This document shows, piece by piece, positions 50,363 to 60,176 of a stretch of 64,000 nucleotides of DNA. Both the position numbers and the translations under genes were made by a program. Position 1 is the first letter of the stretch; each line of letters opens with the position of its first letter. Source of the DNA: Lewinella sp. JB7 (lineage in GTDB: Bacteria; Bacteroidota; Bacteroidia; Chitinophagales; Saprospiraceae); the NCBI RefSeq assembly GCF_024297185.1, contig NZ_JANCTD010000004.1, positions 124,001-188,000 on the forward strand. Direction: 5' to 3'. The notes under the pieces are model-generated. The model did not search any database, was not told the origin of the DNA, and saw only the letters and a program-made list of their open reading frames with translations.

Positions 50363-52672
50363 TCAGGCTTTGTTGCCATTTTTCACCGCTGCTTCCGCGA
50401 CCTCTCCGAACCACACACCCAGTCCGTCCCCGTACTCGTCCGTAACGACGCGGTGAAGGTGCTGATCTTCCGGTCGTTGGACCCGCGTCCCCGCCCGTTT
50501 AGCGATCTTGACGATCAACTGCCGCCCCGCGTGACTGCGGCGGAAGGCGAGCACCTCATCCCCCTCCGGCAGCGGCTGGTAGTCGGCGGACGTGAAGAAA
50601 GTCGGGTGGTCGCGCCGCAGGTGCAGAAGGCGTTGCAGGAGGCGGGCCTTGCGGGCGGGATCGTACTTGTCCGCCGGTTCCCGCTGCAGCCATTCGGCCC
50701 GTTGCCCGTAGTCCACCGGGCGGCGGTTGTCGGGGTCCACGAAACTGAGGTCCCAGCTTTCGGTACCCTGATAGATATCGGGATTGCCAGGTACGGTACA
50801 CTTCAGGATCACCTGGGCGAAGCTGTTGTGGCGCGTTTGCGGCCAGATCTTGCGCAGCAATTGTTCGAGGGCGTTGCGGTGCTCCCGATCGTCCAGGATC
50901 CGATCGGCTAGATCCTTCAATCGTTGCTCGTAGTCCAGGTCCGGCTCGGCCCAGTCGCTCATTTCCTTCCCTTCCCGCAGGGCTTTTTCCAGGTAGGCGT
51001 GGAGGCGATCCCGCAGTCCGGCCGTCTCGGCCGATTTGTGCAGGGGGTAACCCGCGATCAGGCTCTGGAGTACGAGGTACAGTCCCCGGGGACGTACGGT
51101 ACTGAGGTCGAGGGACTTCATGGTCGACTGCACGAAGGCTTCCCACTCCTGCGGATAGAAGGTGAGCGCCTGCAGAAAGGCCCGACCGTCTTCCCCCCGC
51201 TTCGTATCGTGGGTGGCCGTTGCGTTCATCGTCGTCGACCGCCGGCCGAGAATGAACCGGTGGAAGTCCCGCACCGGCACCCGATCTTCAGGGGCCGCGG
51301 ATCCACCTACCTCATTGAGGTGAGCCTGCCGCCAGAACTGATAGAAGGTCGTGTCCTCAACGCCCTTGGCCATCAGGGGTCCGCTGAGTTGCTGGGTACG
51401 TTGGAGGTATTCGAGCGCCTGCCCATCAAAGTCCTGGTGCGCCAGCCAGTTGACGAAGGCCAGGACCGGGCGTCCCATTTCCGGAGCGAACTCGGTCACT
51501 ACCGTAGCGGCCTCCATGCACAGGGCGAGCTCGTGGTCGGTGAGCGGTCCGCCGCCCGGGTAGATGCGGTATACGGGGAAAGCCGCCAGCCAGTGGGCGA
51601 GGGTGTCGCGGAAGTTGGCGCGCAGTTCGTCCGTGAGCAGTGGATGCCAGCGGCGGACCAAGTTGTCCAGCTCTCCGCTGAAGTGTTCCCGGACCAGCAT
51701 GAGTTTATTGCGGAATACGAGATGTTGGTAATCCGGCAATTCCTCTCCGGTCAGCTCCTCGTACAGGTCGCTGAATTGATTGTTGCTGTCTTCGTTGGTC
51801 AGCAGACGATTGACTTCCGCCAGAAAATCGTAGCCGGTCGTTCCGTCCACGGGCCAGGATTCCGGCAACTGCTCACCGGGTTCCAGGATCTTTTCGACGT
51901 AGATGCCCACCCTGGGGCCCACGGATTCGCGCAGCCGCTGTAGGTAGGTGGTAGGGTCCAGCAATCCATCAACGTGGTCTACCCGCAGATGGTGGATGTA
52001 CCCCTTCTTTACGTCCGCGAAGGTACGCGCGTGCAGGTCCTCGTACACCTGCCGGTCCTCGGTGCGCATCCCGATCAGTTCGTTGACCGTGAAGAAGCGG
52101 CGGTAGTTGATGAAGTCGGTGACCGACTGCCAGTGCACGGGCTCCACGTAGGCAACCTCCCCGGCCGGGGCATCACGGTCGGCAGCGGGCGCTTCCCAGT
52201 GCTTATCGTAGATCTTCATGCCCCCCCGGTAAGTGGTCAGTTCGCCTCCCTCCCGCACCTTGTCGGGCGCGTCGCCGAGTACGGGCAGCATCATTTTTCC
52301 GGGGAGGCGGGGGTGTTCCCAGTCGATGTCGAAGTGCCCGGCGTAGCGCCCGTCCGGACCGTCGCCCACTACGGTGGCGAACCAGACGTTCTCGGGGCTC
52401 AGGGCCGTGTGGTTGGGGACGATATCCTGCATGTACTGCATACCCCGTTGGCGGAGTGCTTCGTGCAGACGCTGCCAGTCCGCTTCGCTGGTTACCTCCG
52501 GATTGAGGTGGTGGGGATCGGTCACGTCGTACCCGTGGTTACTGCCGCGGTTAGCGGTCAGTACGGGGCTTCCGTATACGGTATCGATACCGAGGTCGTG
52601 TAGGTAATCGAGGATTTCCAGCAGATCGGGGACGGTGAAGCCGGCGTGAAACTGAATGCGGTAGGTGGTCAT
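50363..52672 (-). CDS. treY: Maltooligosyl trehalose synthase
   Basis: A 769-residue GH13 enzyme that isomerises the reducing-end alpha-1,4 bond of maltooligosaccharides to the alpha-1,1 bond of trehalose. TreY signatures: TYRIQFHAGFTVPDLLEILDYLHDLGIDTVYGSPVL, GYDVTDPHHLNPEV, MQDIVPNHTALSPENVWF, INYRRFFTVNELIGMR, HHLRVDHVDGLLDPTTYLQRL (nucleophile Asp), YVEKILEPGEQLPESWPVDGTTGYDF and ATHDTKRGEDGRAFL. The length is at the lower end for the family. It is translated 12 bases after treZ and acts with it. Confidence 0.95.
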   Translation of the reverse strand: MTTYRIQFHAGFTVPDLLEILDYLHDLGIDTVYGSPVLTANRGSNHGYDVTDPHHLNPEVTSEADWQRLHEALRQRGMQYMQDIVPNHTALSPENVWFATVVGDGPDGRYAGHFDIDWEHPRLPGKMMLPVLGDAPDKVREGGELTTYRGGMKIYDKHWEAPAADRDAPAGEVAYVEPVHWQSVTDFINYRRFFTVNELIGMRTEDRQVYEDLHARTFADVKKGYIHHLRVDHVDGLLDPTTYLQRLRESVGPRVGIYVEKILEPGEQLPESWPVDGTTGYDFLAEVNRLLTNEDSNNQFSDLYEELTGEELPDYQHLVFRNKLMLVREHFSGELDNLVRRWHPLLTDELRANFRDTLAHWLAAFPVYRIYPGGGPLTDHELALCMEAATVVTEFAPEMGRPVLAFVNWLAHQDFDGQALEYLQRTQQLSGPLMAKGVEDTTFYQFWRQAHLNEVGGSAAPEDRVPVRDFHRFILGRRSTTMNATATHDTKRGEDGRAFLQALTFYPQEWEAFVQSTMKSLDLSTVRPRGLYLVLQSLIAGYPLHKSAETAGLRDRLHAYLEKALREGKEMSDWAEPDLDYEQRLKDLADRILDDREHRNALEQLLRKIWPQTRHNSFAQVILKCTVPGNPDIYQGTESWDLSFVDPDNRRPVDYGQRAEWLQREPADKYDPARKARLLQRLLHLRRDHPTFFTSADYQPLPEGDEVLAFRRSHAGRQLIVKIAKRAGTRVQRPEDQHLHRVVTDEYGDGLGVWFGEVAEAAVKNGNKA

Positions 52673-52684
52673 GGTCAGGTTGGG

Positions 52685-54463
52685 TCAGGAAGTAGCGAGG
52701 GTAGCAAAGCCCCAGGGGGGGAGTTGCAGCAGGGCTGCGGTACGGGAGGCTCCGTTGGTGTGTAACAGGACCTCACCGGCTACCTCCACGCTGAGGGGTT
52801 CGTTGCCGAAATTGGCGCAGTGCAGGTGGGGGCTTCCCGTGACGGTCCAGGTGATGAGCGGGCCGGCCTGGTCGACGGAGATGTCCGCGAAGGAAAAGTC
52901 GGTAGGGGCGGCGGCGCGCAGGTGCAAAGCTTCCCGGTAAAGGCGGGCAATACGGGGATTTTCCCGCCAGCTGAGCTTGGCGGAACGGAAGGTCTCCTCG
53001 GCCTGGGGGTCGGGTACGGTGTGCCCGTCGTGCTGGAAGGCGGCGAATTCCGCGGCGCGTCCCTTGCGGACCGCCTCGATCAGTGCTTCGTCGCCGTGGT
53101 GCACGAAGTAGGGGAAGGGGTTGCGTTCGCCGTATTCCTCTCCCATGAAGATGAGGGGGGTGAAGGGGGACAGCAGGTATGTAGCGGCGGCCAGGAGGTA
53201 CTTGTCTTCGGAAACATTCTCGATGAGCCGGTCGCCGATCATGCGGTTGCCGACCTGATCGTGGTTTTGCAGGAAGACGACGAACTGGGCGGGGTACAGG
53301 TCGGCGCGGGGCGGCACCCCGAAGTTTCGTTGGCGGTGCACGGAATACTGCCCGGTGTACACGTAGCCGTTCCGGAGGGCGCGGGCGAGGTGTTCCACGG
53401 TTCCGAAATCTTCGTAATAGCCCCGGGTTTCTCCCGTGACGATGCCGTGGAGGGCATGGTGGAACTCATCCACCCACTGACCGCTCATACCGTATCCGCC
53501 GTGGTCGCGGGGCAGTATGTAGCGGGGAGCGTTAAGGTCACACTCGGCGATCAGTATGATGTCCCGGTCCTGGCGGCGACCGATGGCGTCGGCTTCGCGG
53601 GACAGCGACTCCAGAAAGTGCTCGGCGGAGTAGTCCTTGATGGCGTGTACGGCGTCGATGCGGAGTCCGTCGGCGCCGTATTCCTCGAGCCACAGACGTA
53701 CGTTCTGCAGCCAGTAGTTCCTTACTCCGTCGGCCTGTCGGTCATCGAAGTTGATGGCCGCCCCCCAGGGGGTATGGTGCTGTTCGGTGAAGACCGGAAA
53801 GAACTGGGGCAGGTAGTTCCCTTCGGGGCCGAGGTGATTGTAGATGACGTCCACCAGTACGGCGATGCCCCGGTGATGGGCGGCCGCGATGAAATCACGG
53901 AAATCCTCCGGTCGTCCGTAGGCCCGAAAGAGGGCAAAGGGCAGCACGCCGTCGTAGCCCCAGTTGCGGTCGCCGGGGGTTTGGTTCAGCGGCATAATCT
54001 CCAGGACGTTTACGCCGAGGTCGCGCAGATAATCGAGGCGCCCAATCGCGGCGCGAAAGGTGCCTTCCTGCGTAAAGGTGCCTACGTGCAGTTCGTAGAT
54101 TACGCTACCCGGCAGGCGACGGCCCCTCCAGTTGGTGACCACCGGCGGAGACAGATCAACAACTTCACTCGGGCCGTGCACGCCGTCGGGTTGGTAGCGG
54201 CTGGCGGGATCGGGATACAGTTTGTCGCGTTTTCCGTTGCGGTAGAAGCCGTACCGCGTACCCGCCGGAGCAGTGACCGGCTCGGATATAAGGTATCCGT
54301 GCCCCTCGGGTTGCAGGTCGTGTACCGTCGGCTCGGCTTCCCGGAACAGGGCCAATTGCAGATTCTTCGCGGCGGGCGCCCACACGCGAAAGCGTCGTTT
54401 GCCGTCGTCGCCGGCCGGCAGGGCACCCAGGGAGAGGTAGGAAAAAGCAGAAAATTCAGTCAT
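52685..54463 (-). CDS. treZ: Malto-oligosyltrehalose trehalohydrolase
   Basis: A 592-residue GH13 enzyme that releases trehalose from the product of TreY. An N-terminal CBM48-like domain (RFRVWAPAAKNLQLALF) precedes the barrel: VIYELHVGTFTQEGTFRAAIGRLDYLRDLGVNVLEIMPL, WGYDGVLPFA, VLVDVIYNHLGPEGN, GLRIDAVHAIKDYS (nucleophile Asp near residue 260), ILIAECDLN and VVFLQNHDQVGNR. It is the first gene of the treZ-treY pair. The debranching enzyme TreX and glycogen genes are not in the window. Trehalose from this route commonly serves as an osmolyte. Confidence 0.95.
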   Translation of the reverse strand: MTEFSAFSYLSLGALPAGDDGKRRFRVWAPAAKNLQLALFREAEPTVHDLQPEGHGYLISEPVTAPAGTRYGFYRNGKRDKLYPDPASRYQPDGVHGPSEVVDLSPPVVTNWRGRRLPGSVIYELHVGTFTQEGTFRAAIGRLDYLRDLGVNVLEIMPLNQTPGDRNWGYDGVLPFALFRAYGRPEDFRDFIAAAHHRGIAVLVDVIYNHLGPEGNYLPQFFPVFTEQHHTPWGAAINFDDRQADGVRNYWLQNVRLWLEEYGADGLRIDAVHAIKDYSAEHFLESLSREADAIGRRQDRDIILIAECDLNAPRYILPRDHGGYGMSGQWVDEFHHALHGIVTGETRGYYEDFGTVEHLARALRNGYVYTGQYSVHRQRNFGVPPRADLYPAQFVVFLQNHDQVGNRMIGDRLIENVSEDKYLLAAATYLLSPFTPLIFMGEEYGERNPFPYFVHHGDEALIEAVRKGRAAEFAAFQHDGHTVPDPQAEETFRSAKLSWRENPRIARLYREALHLRAAAPTDFSFADISVDQAGPLITWTVTGSPHLHCANFGNEPLSVEVAGEVLLHTNGASRTAALLQLPPWGFATLATS

Positions 54464-54567
54464 AGATTCGTGGTAGGGTCCGTTCGCCAGGGCCCACTAC
54501 CCTATCCTTCCCGGCTAACGACTAGTTCACCGCAACGGTAAATAATTATCCCCACCGGACGATGGGG

Positions 54568-56013
54568 CTAGCGGTTTTGCAGGCGGTACGCGAGCTGTAA
54601 CGCGCGTTTACTCAGGGAGGAGAGCAACCGCTTCTGCGCGCGATCCCGGGCCGGTTTTTGGTTGATGCGACTGCCGACCGGGTAGGCGTAGATCTTGTTA
54701 GTCAATTTACCGTAGTCCAGCTCGAGCATATTCAGCAGCAGCAGTTCCTGGATCATTTCGCCGGCCCCGGGGGCGGCCATGGTTCCGCCGAGCACCTTGC
54801 TACTGCCGAAGGTGGACTTATCCAGGTAAAGGATCAGGACGGACGAACGGTAATCGGCGGCCACCGCCCGGTCGTCGTGCTCGAAGGACTGCTGCACGGT
54901 TTCGTAATCGATGCCCTCCTCCTCCAACTGTTGGGCAGTATACCCGAAGGTTGCCACCTCCGGGTCGGTGAAGGTCACCCAACTGAAGTGCTGCAGTTTA
55001 TGCTTGCGGTCGATGGGGCTCAGGAAGTTGGTCCACAGGTCGGTATTGTGCTTTTCCGCGCCGTGGCTGAACATCTCGCGGCCGTAGGCATCTCCAACTA
55101 CGTAAATGGCCTTATTGGAGGTCCGGTAATATGCATCGACGACGATGTTGCCGTCCTGGGTGTGCACGCCGGCCAGTTCCAGCCCGAGCCCTTCGGTACG
55201 CACCTGGCGGCCGATGGCTACGATGAGGTGGGTGAAGGCTATTTCCTTCTCCGGAGCCCCTTCACCGGCCAGGACAGCCGTGCCCCCGTTCGTGAATTTA
55301 CCGACTTCCGTACGGTTATAGATCGTCACGCCCTCCGCCAGCAGTTTCTCTTGGAGCACTTCGGCGGCGGGCGCGGGGTCATTTTTCAGGATCCGTTCTC
55401 CCCGGTTTAGCAGGGTGACCTCGCTGCCCAGTCGCCGGAACGCCTGGGCCATTTCACAGGCGTTGGGCCCGCCGCCGACGATGAGCAGTCGCTCGGGGAG
55501 TTCGTGCAATTCGGAGAATACCGACTCGTTGTCGTACTGCTTCACTTGCTCGCTGCCGGGCACTTGGAGGTGACGGGGTCGGGATCCGGTGGCCAGTACG
55601 ATGCGGGGGGCGCTCAGCTTTCGGCCGCTGACGGTCACTTCCCGCTCACCGGTCAGCATCGCCTCCCCGATGATGCAATCGAGACCGTATTCGTCCCTCA
55701 GGTAATCCGGCGATTCCCGCTGCCGGATGATGTCCTGCCGTTCGTGGATGTACTGCATGACCCGTTTTAAGTCCGCCTTCCCCTCCGTCCGTAGTCCGAA
55801 TTTCTCCGCCTCCCGGGCACCGGCGAACTGAGCCGCTACGTGTAGGAGGGCCTTACTGGGTACGCAGCCGTAGTTGAGGCATTCACCGCCGTAATCCTTT
55901 TCCGTACGGTCAATCAGCGCTACGTTGAGTCCGATCGCGCCGCCGAAGCCCGCCGCGCCTAGTCCGCCGGAGCCGGCGCCGATTACGATTAAATCGTGTG
56001 TGTAATTTGCCAT
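54568..56013 (-). CDS. Mercuric reductase/dihydrolipoamide dehydrogenase-like flavoprotein
   Basis: From ATG 56013 the protein has 481 residues; an in-frame TTG at 56022 is less likely. The FAD motif VIGAGSGGLGAAGFG is followed by the redox disulfide GGECLNYGCVPSKALLH. The NAD(P) motif LLIVGGGPNACEMAQAFRRLGSEVTLL, VVDAYYRTSNKAIYVVGDA and the dimerisation domain (VTFTDPEVATFGYTAQQLEEEGIDY) follow. The usual C-terminal H-x-x-x-x-E active-site pair of lipoamide dehydrogenases is not seen; after MAAPGAGEMIQELLLL the tail is basic. The substrate is therefore open. It follows mutS by 36 bases. Confidence 0.9.
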   Translation of the reverse strand: MANYTHDLIVIGAGSGGLGAAGFGGAIGLNVALIDRTEKDYGGECLNYGCVPSKALLHVAAQFAGAREAEKFGLRTEGKADLKRVMQYIHERQDIIRQRESPDYLRDEYGLDCIIGEAMLTGEREVTVSGRKLSAPRIVLATGSRPRHLQVPGSEQVKQYDNESVFSELHELPERLLIVGGGPNACEMAQAFRRLGSEVTLLNRGERILKNDPAPAAEVLQEKLLAEGVTIYNRTEVGKFTNGGTAVLAGEGAPEKEIAFTHLIVAIGRQVRTEGLGLELAGVHTQDGNIVVDAYYRTSNKAIYVVGDAYGREMFSHGAEKHNTDLWTNFLSPIDRKHKLQHFSWVTFTDPEVATFGYTAQQLEEEGIDYETVQQSFEHDDRAVAADYRSSVLILYLDKSTFGSSKVLGGTMAAPGAGEMIQELLLLNMLELDYGKLTNKIYAYPVGSRINQKPARDRAQKRLLSSLSKRALQLAYRLQNR

Positions 56014-56049
56014 ACCGTCCAAAGCGGTCGATCCACGCGATTGTTTGCT

Positions 56050-58701
56050 TTATCCGGCGGCCTCCGCGATCTCCTTCAGCTCCTGCAGCTTCATCATGCA
56101 CTCGATGGGCGTCATGTTGTTAATGCTCACGTTGTCGAGTACGGCCCGCAGTCGGCCAGCCGTAGGGTCGCTCGTTTCGAAAATGCTGAGTTGCATGGCC
56201 TCGGCGCTGAGTCGATCCGTCGCGGCGGGGCGCGCCACCGGTTGTCCCTCTTCCGGATCGTAGGCCTCAGTCAGGTGTTGCTGTTCGAGCTGCGCCAGGA
56301 TGTCCCCGGCCCGCGCTACGATCGACGCCGGCATACCGGCCATCTGGGCGACGTGAATACCGAAACTGTGCTGGCTGCCCCCCGGCACCAGTTTGCGCAG
56401 GAAGATGATGCGGTTGCCGTGCTCCTTAATGGCGATGGAGTAGTTGTGGATGCGGCTCAGGCTCCCCGCCAGTTCGTTCAGTTCGTGGTAGTGGGTGGCG
56501 AAGAGGGTCTTGGGGCGGGCCCGACCGTTGTTGTGGAGGTACTCGGCAATGGCCCAGGCGATGGAAATGCCGTCGAAGGTGCTCGTACCCCGGCCGATTT
56601 CATCCAGCAGAATGAGGCTGCGGTCGGTAATGTTGTTCATGATCGAGGCCGTCTCGTTCATCTCCACCATGAAGGTCGACTCCCCGCTGCTGATGTTGTC
56701 GCTGGCACCGACGCGGGTGAATACCCGGTCTACAATCCCGATACGAGCCCGGTCGGCCGGCACGAAGCTTCCCATCTGCGCCAGCAGACAGATAAGCGCG
56801 GTCTGTCGTAGGAGCGCCGATTTACCCGCCATATTGGGGCCGGTGATCATCATGATCTGCTGCTCGTCGGGATCGAGCTTCGTGTCGTTGGGTACGTACT
56901 GTTCTCCGACTTCCAGTTGTCGTTCAATGACCGGATGGCGTCCCTGTTCGATGTCGATGTCCTGGCTTTCGTCCATCTCCGGTTCTACGTAGCGATTGCG
57001 ATTCGCCACCTTGGCGAAGGACAGCAGGCAGTCCATGCGGGCCAGCAGCGCGGCATTGCGTTGTACCGGGGCGATGTAGTCCAGCAGCCACATCACCAGT
57101 TCCTCGTACAGGATTTCCTCCCGTTGCAGGATCTTATCCTCGGCGTTCAGAATCTTGTCCTCCAGCAGTTTCAGTTCCTCGGTGATGTAGCGCTCGGCGC
57201 TGGTCAGGGTCTGTTTACGCGTCCACTCCGCCGGAACGTCCTTCTTGTACTTATTGGTCACTTCGAGGTAGTACCCGAAGACGTTATTGAAGCCGATCTT
57301 CAGGCTGCTGATACCCGTCCGTTCTACTTCCCGCTGCTGGATGGCCGCCAGTCGATTTTTACTGTTGCGGGTAATGTCGCGCAGTTCGTCGAGCTCCTCG
57401 TCGAAGCCATCGGCGATCACCCCGCCCTTGGCCAGGTTTACCGCCGGCTCCGGGCGGATGCGCCGTTCGATTTCCTGGCACACGTCCGGCAGGGGGTCCA
57501 GACTGCCGGCCAGTGTCCGCAGGACCGGGCTGGAAGAGGCCCGCAGGAGTTCGCGGATGGGTCCCATGGCACAGAGGGCGTCGCTCAGAGCCCGGATTTC
57601 ACGGGGATTCACCTTGCCCAGCGGCACCTTGGAGATGAGGCGTTCCACGTCGCCGATCTTTTTCAGGGAGGCGTTGAGGTCCTGCAACAGCGCGGGCTCC
57701 CCGACGAAGGTCCGCACGGCCTCGTGGCGGCCCCGGATGTCCTGCATGTCCTTCAACGGCAGGACCACCCACTTCCGCAGCAGTCGCCCCCCCATGGGCG
57801 TGACCGTCTGGTCGAGAATATCGACCAACGCGACGCCATGCTCGTGCGGACTGAAGATCAGTTCCAGGTTCCGGATGGTGAAGCGATCCAGCCAGACGTA
57901 GCGATCGCTGGCCAGGCGGCCGATGCGCGTGATGTGGCGCAGATTACGGTTCTCGGTAGTTTCCAGGTAGTGCAGGGCAGCGCCGGCGGCGATGCGGGCC
58001 ACGCGCAGGTCCTCCACACCGAACCCCTTGAGGCTCGCGGCCTGAAACTGTTTGAGGAGTTTCTCATCGGTATAGTCCGTCGTGAAGATCCACTCGTCCA
58101 GGGGGGTGAGGTAGAAGCGGTCACCGAACACCCGCTCGAATTCCTTCCGCTTGTCCTTTCCGACCACGACTTCCTTAGGCTGGAAGCTCTGTAACAGTTT
58201 GTCGATGTAGTCTTCCGGGCCCTCCGCTACGAGAAACTCCCCGGTACTCAGGTCGAGGAGGCTGAGTCCGCACGGGTCCTTTTTTCCCCGCCCGAAGGCC
58301 ACGCATGCCAGGAAGTTGTTGCTCTTGTGCTCGAGCAGCTGGTCGTCGACGGCCAGTCCGGGAGTGACGATCTCGGTCACTCCCCGCTTCACGATCTTCT
58401 TATCCTTCGAGGGTTTCTCGAGTTGCTCACAGATGGCGACCCGGTAGCCGGCACGCACCAGTCGGGGCAGGTACATATCCACGCTGTGGTAGGGAAAACC
58501 CGCTAGTTCCACGTCGCTACCGCCGTTGTTGCGACTGGTCAACGTGATGCCCAGCACCTGGGCGGCTTTGACGGCATCTTCCCCGAAGGTTTCGTAGAAA
58601 TCCCCTACCCGGTAGAGAAGCAGGGCATCCGGGTGCTTGGCTTTCACCTGGTTGTACTGCGCCATGAGGGGCGTCACCTTTTTCGACTTGCTTTTAGCCA
58701 C
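56050..58701 (-). CDS. mutS: DNA mismatch repair protein MutS
   Basis: An 883-residue MutS starting at GTG. The mismatch-binding motif is in TPLMAQYNQVKAKHPDALLLYRVGDFYETFGEDA (F-Y-E wedge). The core and clamp domains follow, then the ATPase domain with Walker A GPNMAGKSALLRQTALI near residue 620, Walker B SLILLDEIGRGTSTFDGISIAWA and ATHYHELNEL. It recognises mispairs and recruits MutL. A possible -7 element (TACCTTCG, 58728-58735 on the minus strand) lies upstream. Confidence 0.97.
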   Translation of the reverse strand: MAKSKSKKVTPLMAQYNQVKAKHPDALLLYRVGDFYETFGEDAVKAAQVLGITLTSRNNGGSDVELAGFPYHSVDMYLPRLVRAGYRVAICEQLEKPSKDKKIVKRGVTEIVTPGLAVDDQLLEHKSNNFLACVAFGRGKKDPCGLSLLDLSTGEFLVAEGPEDYIDKLLQSFQPKEVVVGKDKRKEFERVFGDRFYLTPLDEWIFTTDYTDEKLLKQFQAASLKGFGVEDLRVARIAAGAALHYLETTENRNLRHITRIGRLASDRYVWLDRFTIRNLELIFSPHEHGVALVDILDQTVTPMGGRLLRKWVVLPLKDMQDIRGRHEAVRTFVGEPALLQDLNASLKKIGDVERLISKVPLGKVNPREIRALSDALCAMGPIRELLRASSSPVLRTLAGSLDPLPDVCQEIERRIRPEPAVNLAKGGVIADGFDEELDELRDITRNSKNRLAAIQQREVERTGISSLKIGFNNVFGYYLEVTNKYKKDVPAEWTRKQTLTSAERYITEELKLLEDKILNAEDKILQREEILYEELVMWLLDYIAPVQRNAALLARMDCLLSFAKVANRNRYVEPEMDESQDIDIEQGRHPVIERQLEVGEQYVPNDTKLDPDEQQIMMITGPNMAGKSALLRQTALICLLAQMGSFVPADRARIGIVDRVFTRVGASDNISSGESTFMVEMNETASIMNNITDRSLILLDEIGRGTSTFDGISIAWAIAEYLHNNGRARPKTLFATHYHELNELAGSLSRIHNYSIAIKEHGNRIIFLRKLVPGGSQHSFGIHVAQMAGMPASIVARAGDILAQLEQQHLTEAYDPEEGQPVARPAATDRLSAEAMQLSIFETSDPTAGRLRAVLDNVSINNMTPIECMMKLQELKEIAEAAG

Positions 58702-58760
58702 GGGAGGGAAGGAGTTTTACGGAAGGGCGAAGGTAAGAAAAGCACGCAGGCCGCCCCGCC

Positions 58761-60104
58761 CTACCCCACCAGTCGGTACACTCGTTCAGCCTCGTGAACA
58801 TTCAGCAAAGTTGGCTCTCCGGGATCGGTACGACCCAGGATCCGGCAACCGACGGCGCAGCTGGTACAGCGGCTGTTGTTACAGTAGTTGTCGCGAAGCT
58901 CCAGCAGGGCCTGACTCTCCCCGGCCGAGGCGGCCGACCAGCCTAATGCGCGCCATTTGCTGATCACACTATTCTTTTCCGCGGGTAGGGATTCCAGTAA
59001 TTCTACCGCGCGATCCCGGTAACGATCGTCCGCGCGCAGCCGCCCGTACGTAAAAAAGGCCGGCGCGACGGCATTGATCAGTATCGATTGAATGGCCTGT
59101 CCCCCCAGGCGGCGCTCGCTACGTTCCGCCGTCTTTCCGAAGCGGTAATGGATTCGCCAGTAGTTGCTCAGACTTACGCTGAACATATTGCGCAATTCAG
59201 TCGTGCCGGCCGCCGCCAGCGCTTTTCCGAAGAGTTGTCCGCTGCGGTGGTAAAGGCAGGCCAGTTGGGCGATCCGCACCGTAGGGAAGTTGTTGGGCCG
59301 CATCCGCAGAAAGCGCCAGCTGGTGACCGGCAGGGGACGCAGATCATACTTGACCCGCAATAGGGCATATTCCCGCCGCAACTGCTTCACGTAGCTCGCT
59401 TCCTCCGGCTCCGGTTCGGGCAGCAGTCCGGACTGCCCGAATAACAGTGCTTCCAACTGGAGTAAACTGTGCTGGTGACGTAGTACGACGCGCAGGGGCA
59501 GGGAAGCGGCCAGCGTTTCCATAGCCTGCCCGTTCACCTTTCCCCCCAGTGCCCGGGCCAGCGAGCGAAAAAAGGCTTCCTCCCAATCCCGGCCGCAGCC
59601 GGCGAGCGTAGCGGCGTACGCTTCCCCGCGACGGGTGAGTCGCTCGGCCAGCACTCGCTGAAGCCACAGCGAACGCAGCGGCCGGTCAACGAACGGCAAC
59701 TGGGTCTGACACGGCACCCAGTATTCGTTGTGCATCAGCCGCCGGTAGCTGATCCGGGCTCCGGCGGGAATGCGCTCCCGGAGCTCGAGGCACGGGATAC
59801 GGCTCCCGTCGCTCCGGAACACCGGTCGGTCCTCCTCCATCACCACGTGCAGGATCACGCCGTCGTAGGCCGGGTCGGCATCATGGCCGTGATCGTACCA
59901 CTCGCCGCTCCGGAGGTGCATCTCTACCTTGCCGGCCCACTGCAGTCCGTCGATCCGGATACGAGCATCGTCAAAGTCCGGCCCGGCGTCCGTGTTGTGG
60001 ATGCCGAATTGTTGAATGGTGATCGGGTGTCCCTCAGTGGTTCGGAGGTCGCGCAGATCAAAGCGGGCCAGCCGCCATAGGTAGTGGAGAAAGTCTTCTT
60101 TCAC
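58761..60104 (-). CDS. DUF2851 family protein
   Basis: A 447-residue protein starting at GTG. The opening EDFLHYLWRLARFDLRDLRTTEGHPITIQQFGIHNTDAGPDFDDARIRIDGLQWAGKVEMHLRSGEWYDHGHDADPAYDGVILHVV is characteristic of DUF2851, conserved in Bacteroidota. The acidic residues and E-x-H pattern in this part recall nuclease-like cores, but no function is established. The C-terminus carries a cysteine cluster (YCNNSRCTSCAVGC) that could bind a metal. It lies upstream of mutS on the same strand; whether that reflects a repair role is open. Confidence 0.85.
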   Translation of the reverse strand: MKEDFLHYLWRLARFDLRDLRTTEGHPITIQQFGIHNTDAGPDFDDARIRIDGLQWAGKVEMHLRSGEWYDHGHDADPAYDGVILHVVMEEDRPVFRSDGSRIPCLELRERIPAGARISYRRLMHNEYWVPCQTQLPFVDRPLRSLWLQRVLAERLTRRGEAYAATLAGCGRDWEEAFFRSLARALGGKVNGQAMETLAASLPLRVVLRHQHSLLQLEALLFGQSGLLPEPEPEEASYVKQLRREYALLRVKYDLRPLPVTSWRFLRMRPNNFPTVRIAQLACLYHRSGQLFGKALAAAGTTELRNMFSVSLSNYWRIHYRFGKTAERSERRLGGQAIQSILINAVAPAFFTYGRLRADDRYRDRAVELLESLPAEKNSVISKWRALGWSAASAGESQALLELRDNYCNNSRCTSCAVGCRILGRTDPGEPTLLNVHEAERVYRLVG

Positions 60105-60108
60105 GGTT

Positions 60109-60123
60109 TTGGTAATTTACCAA
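60109..60123. promoter_or_regulatory. Inverted repeat at the start of the DUF2851 gene
   Basis: TTGGTAATTTACCAA (7-base arms, one central base) ends four bases upstream of the GTG start codon. It could be an operator or mRNA hairpin that affects initiation. Confidence 0.4.
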
Positions 60124-60176
60124 CATATTGTTCGCAATTACGTGTCATCGGTCGAAAAATGCAACTTTTTGTTTAT

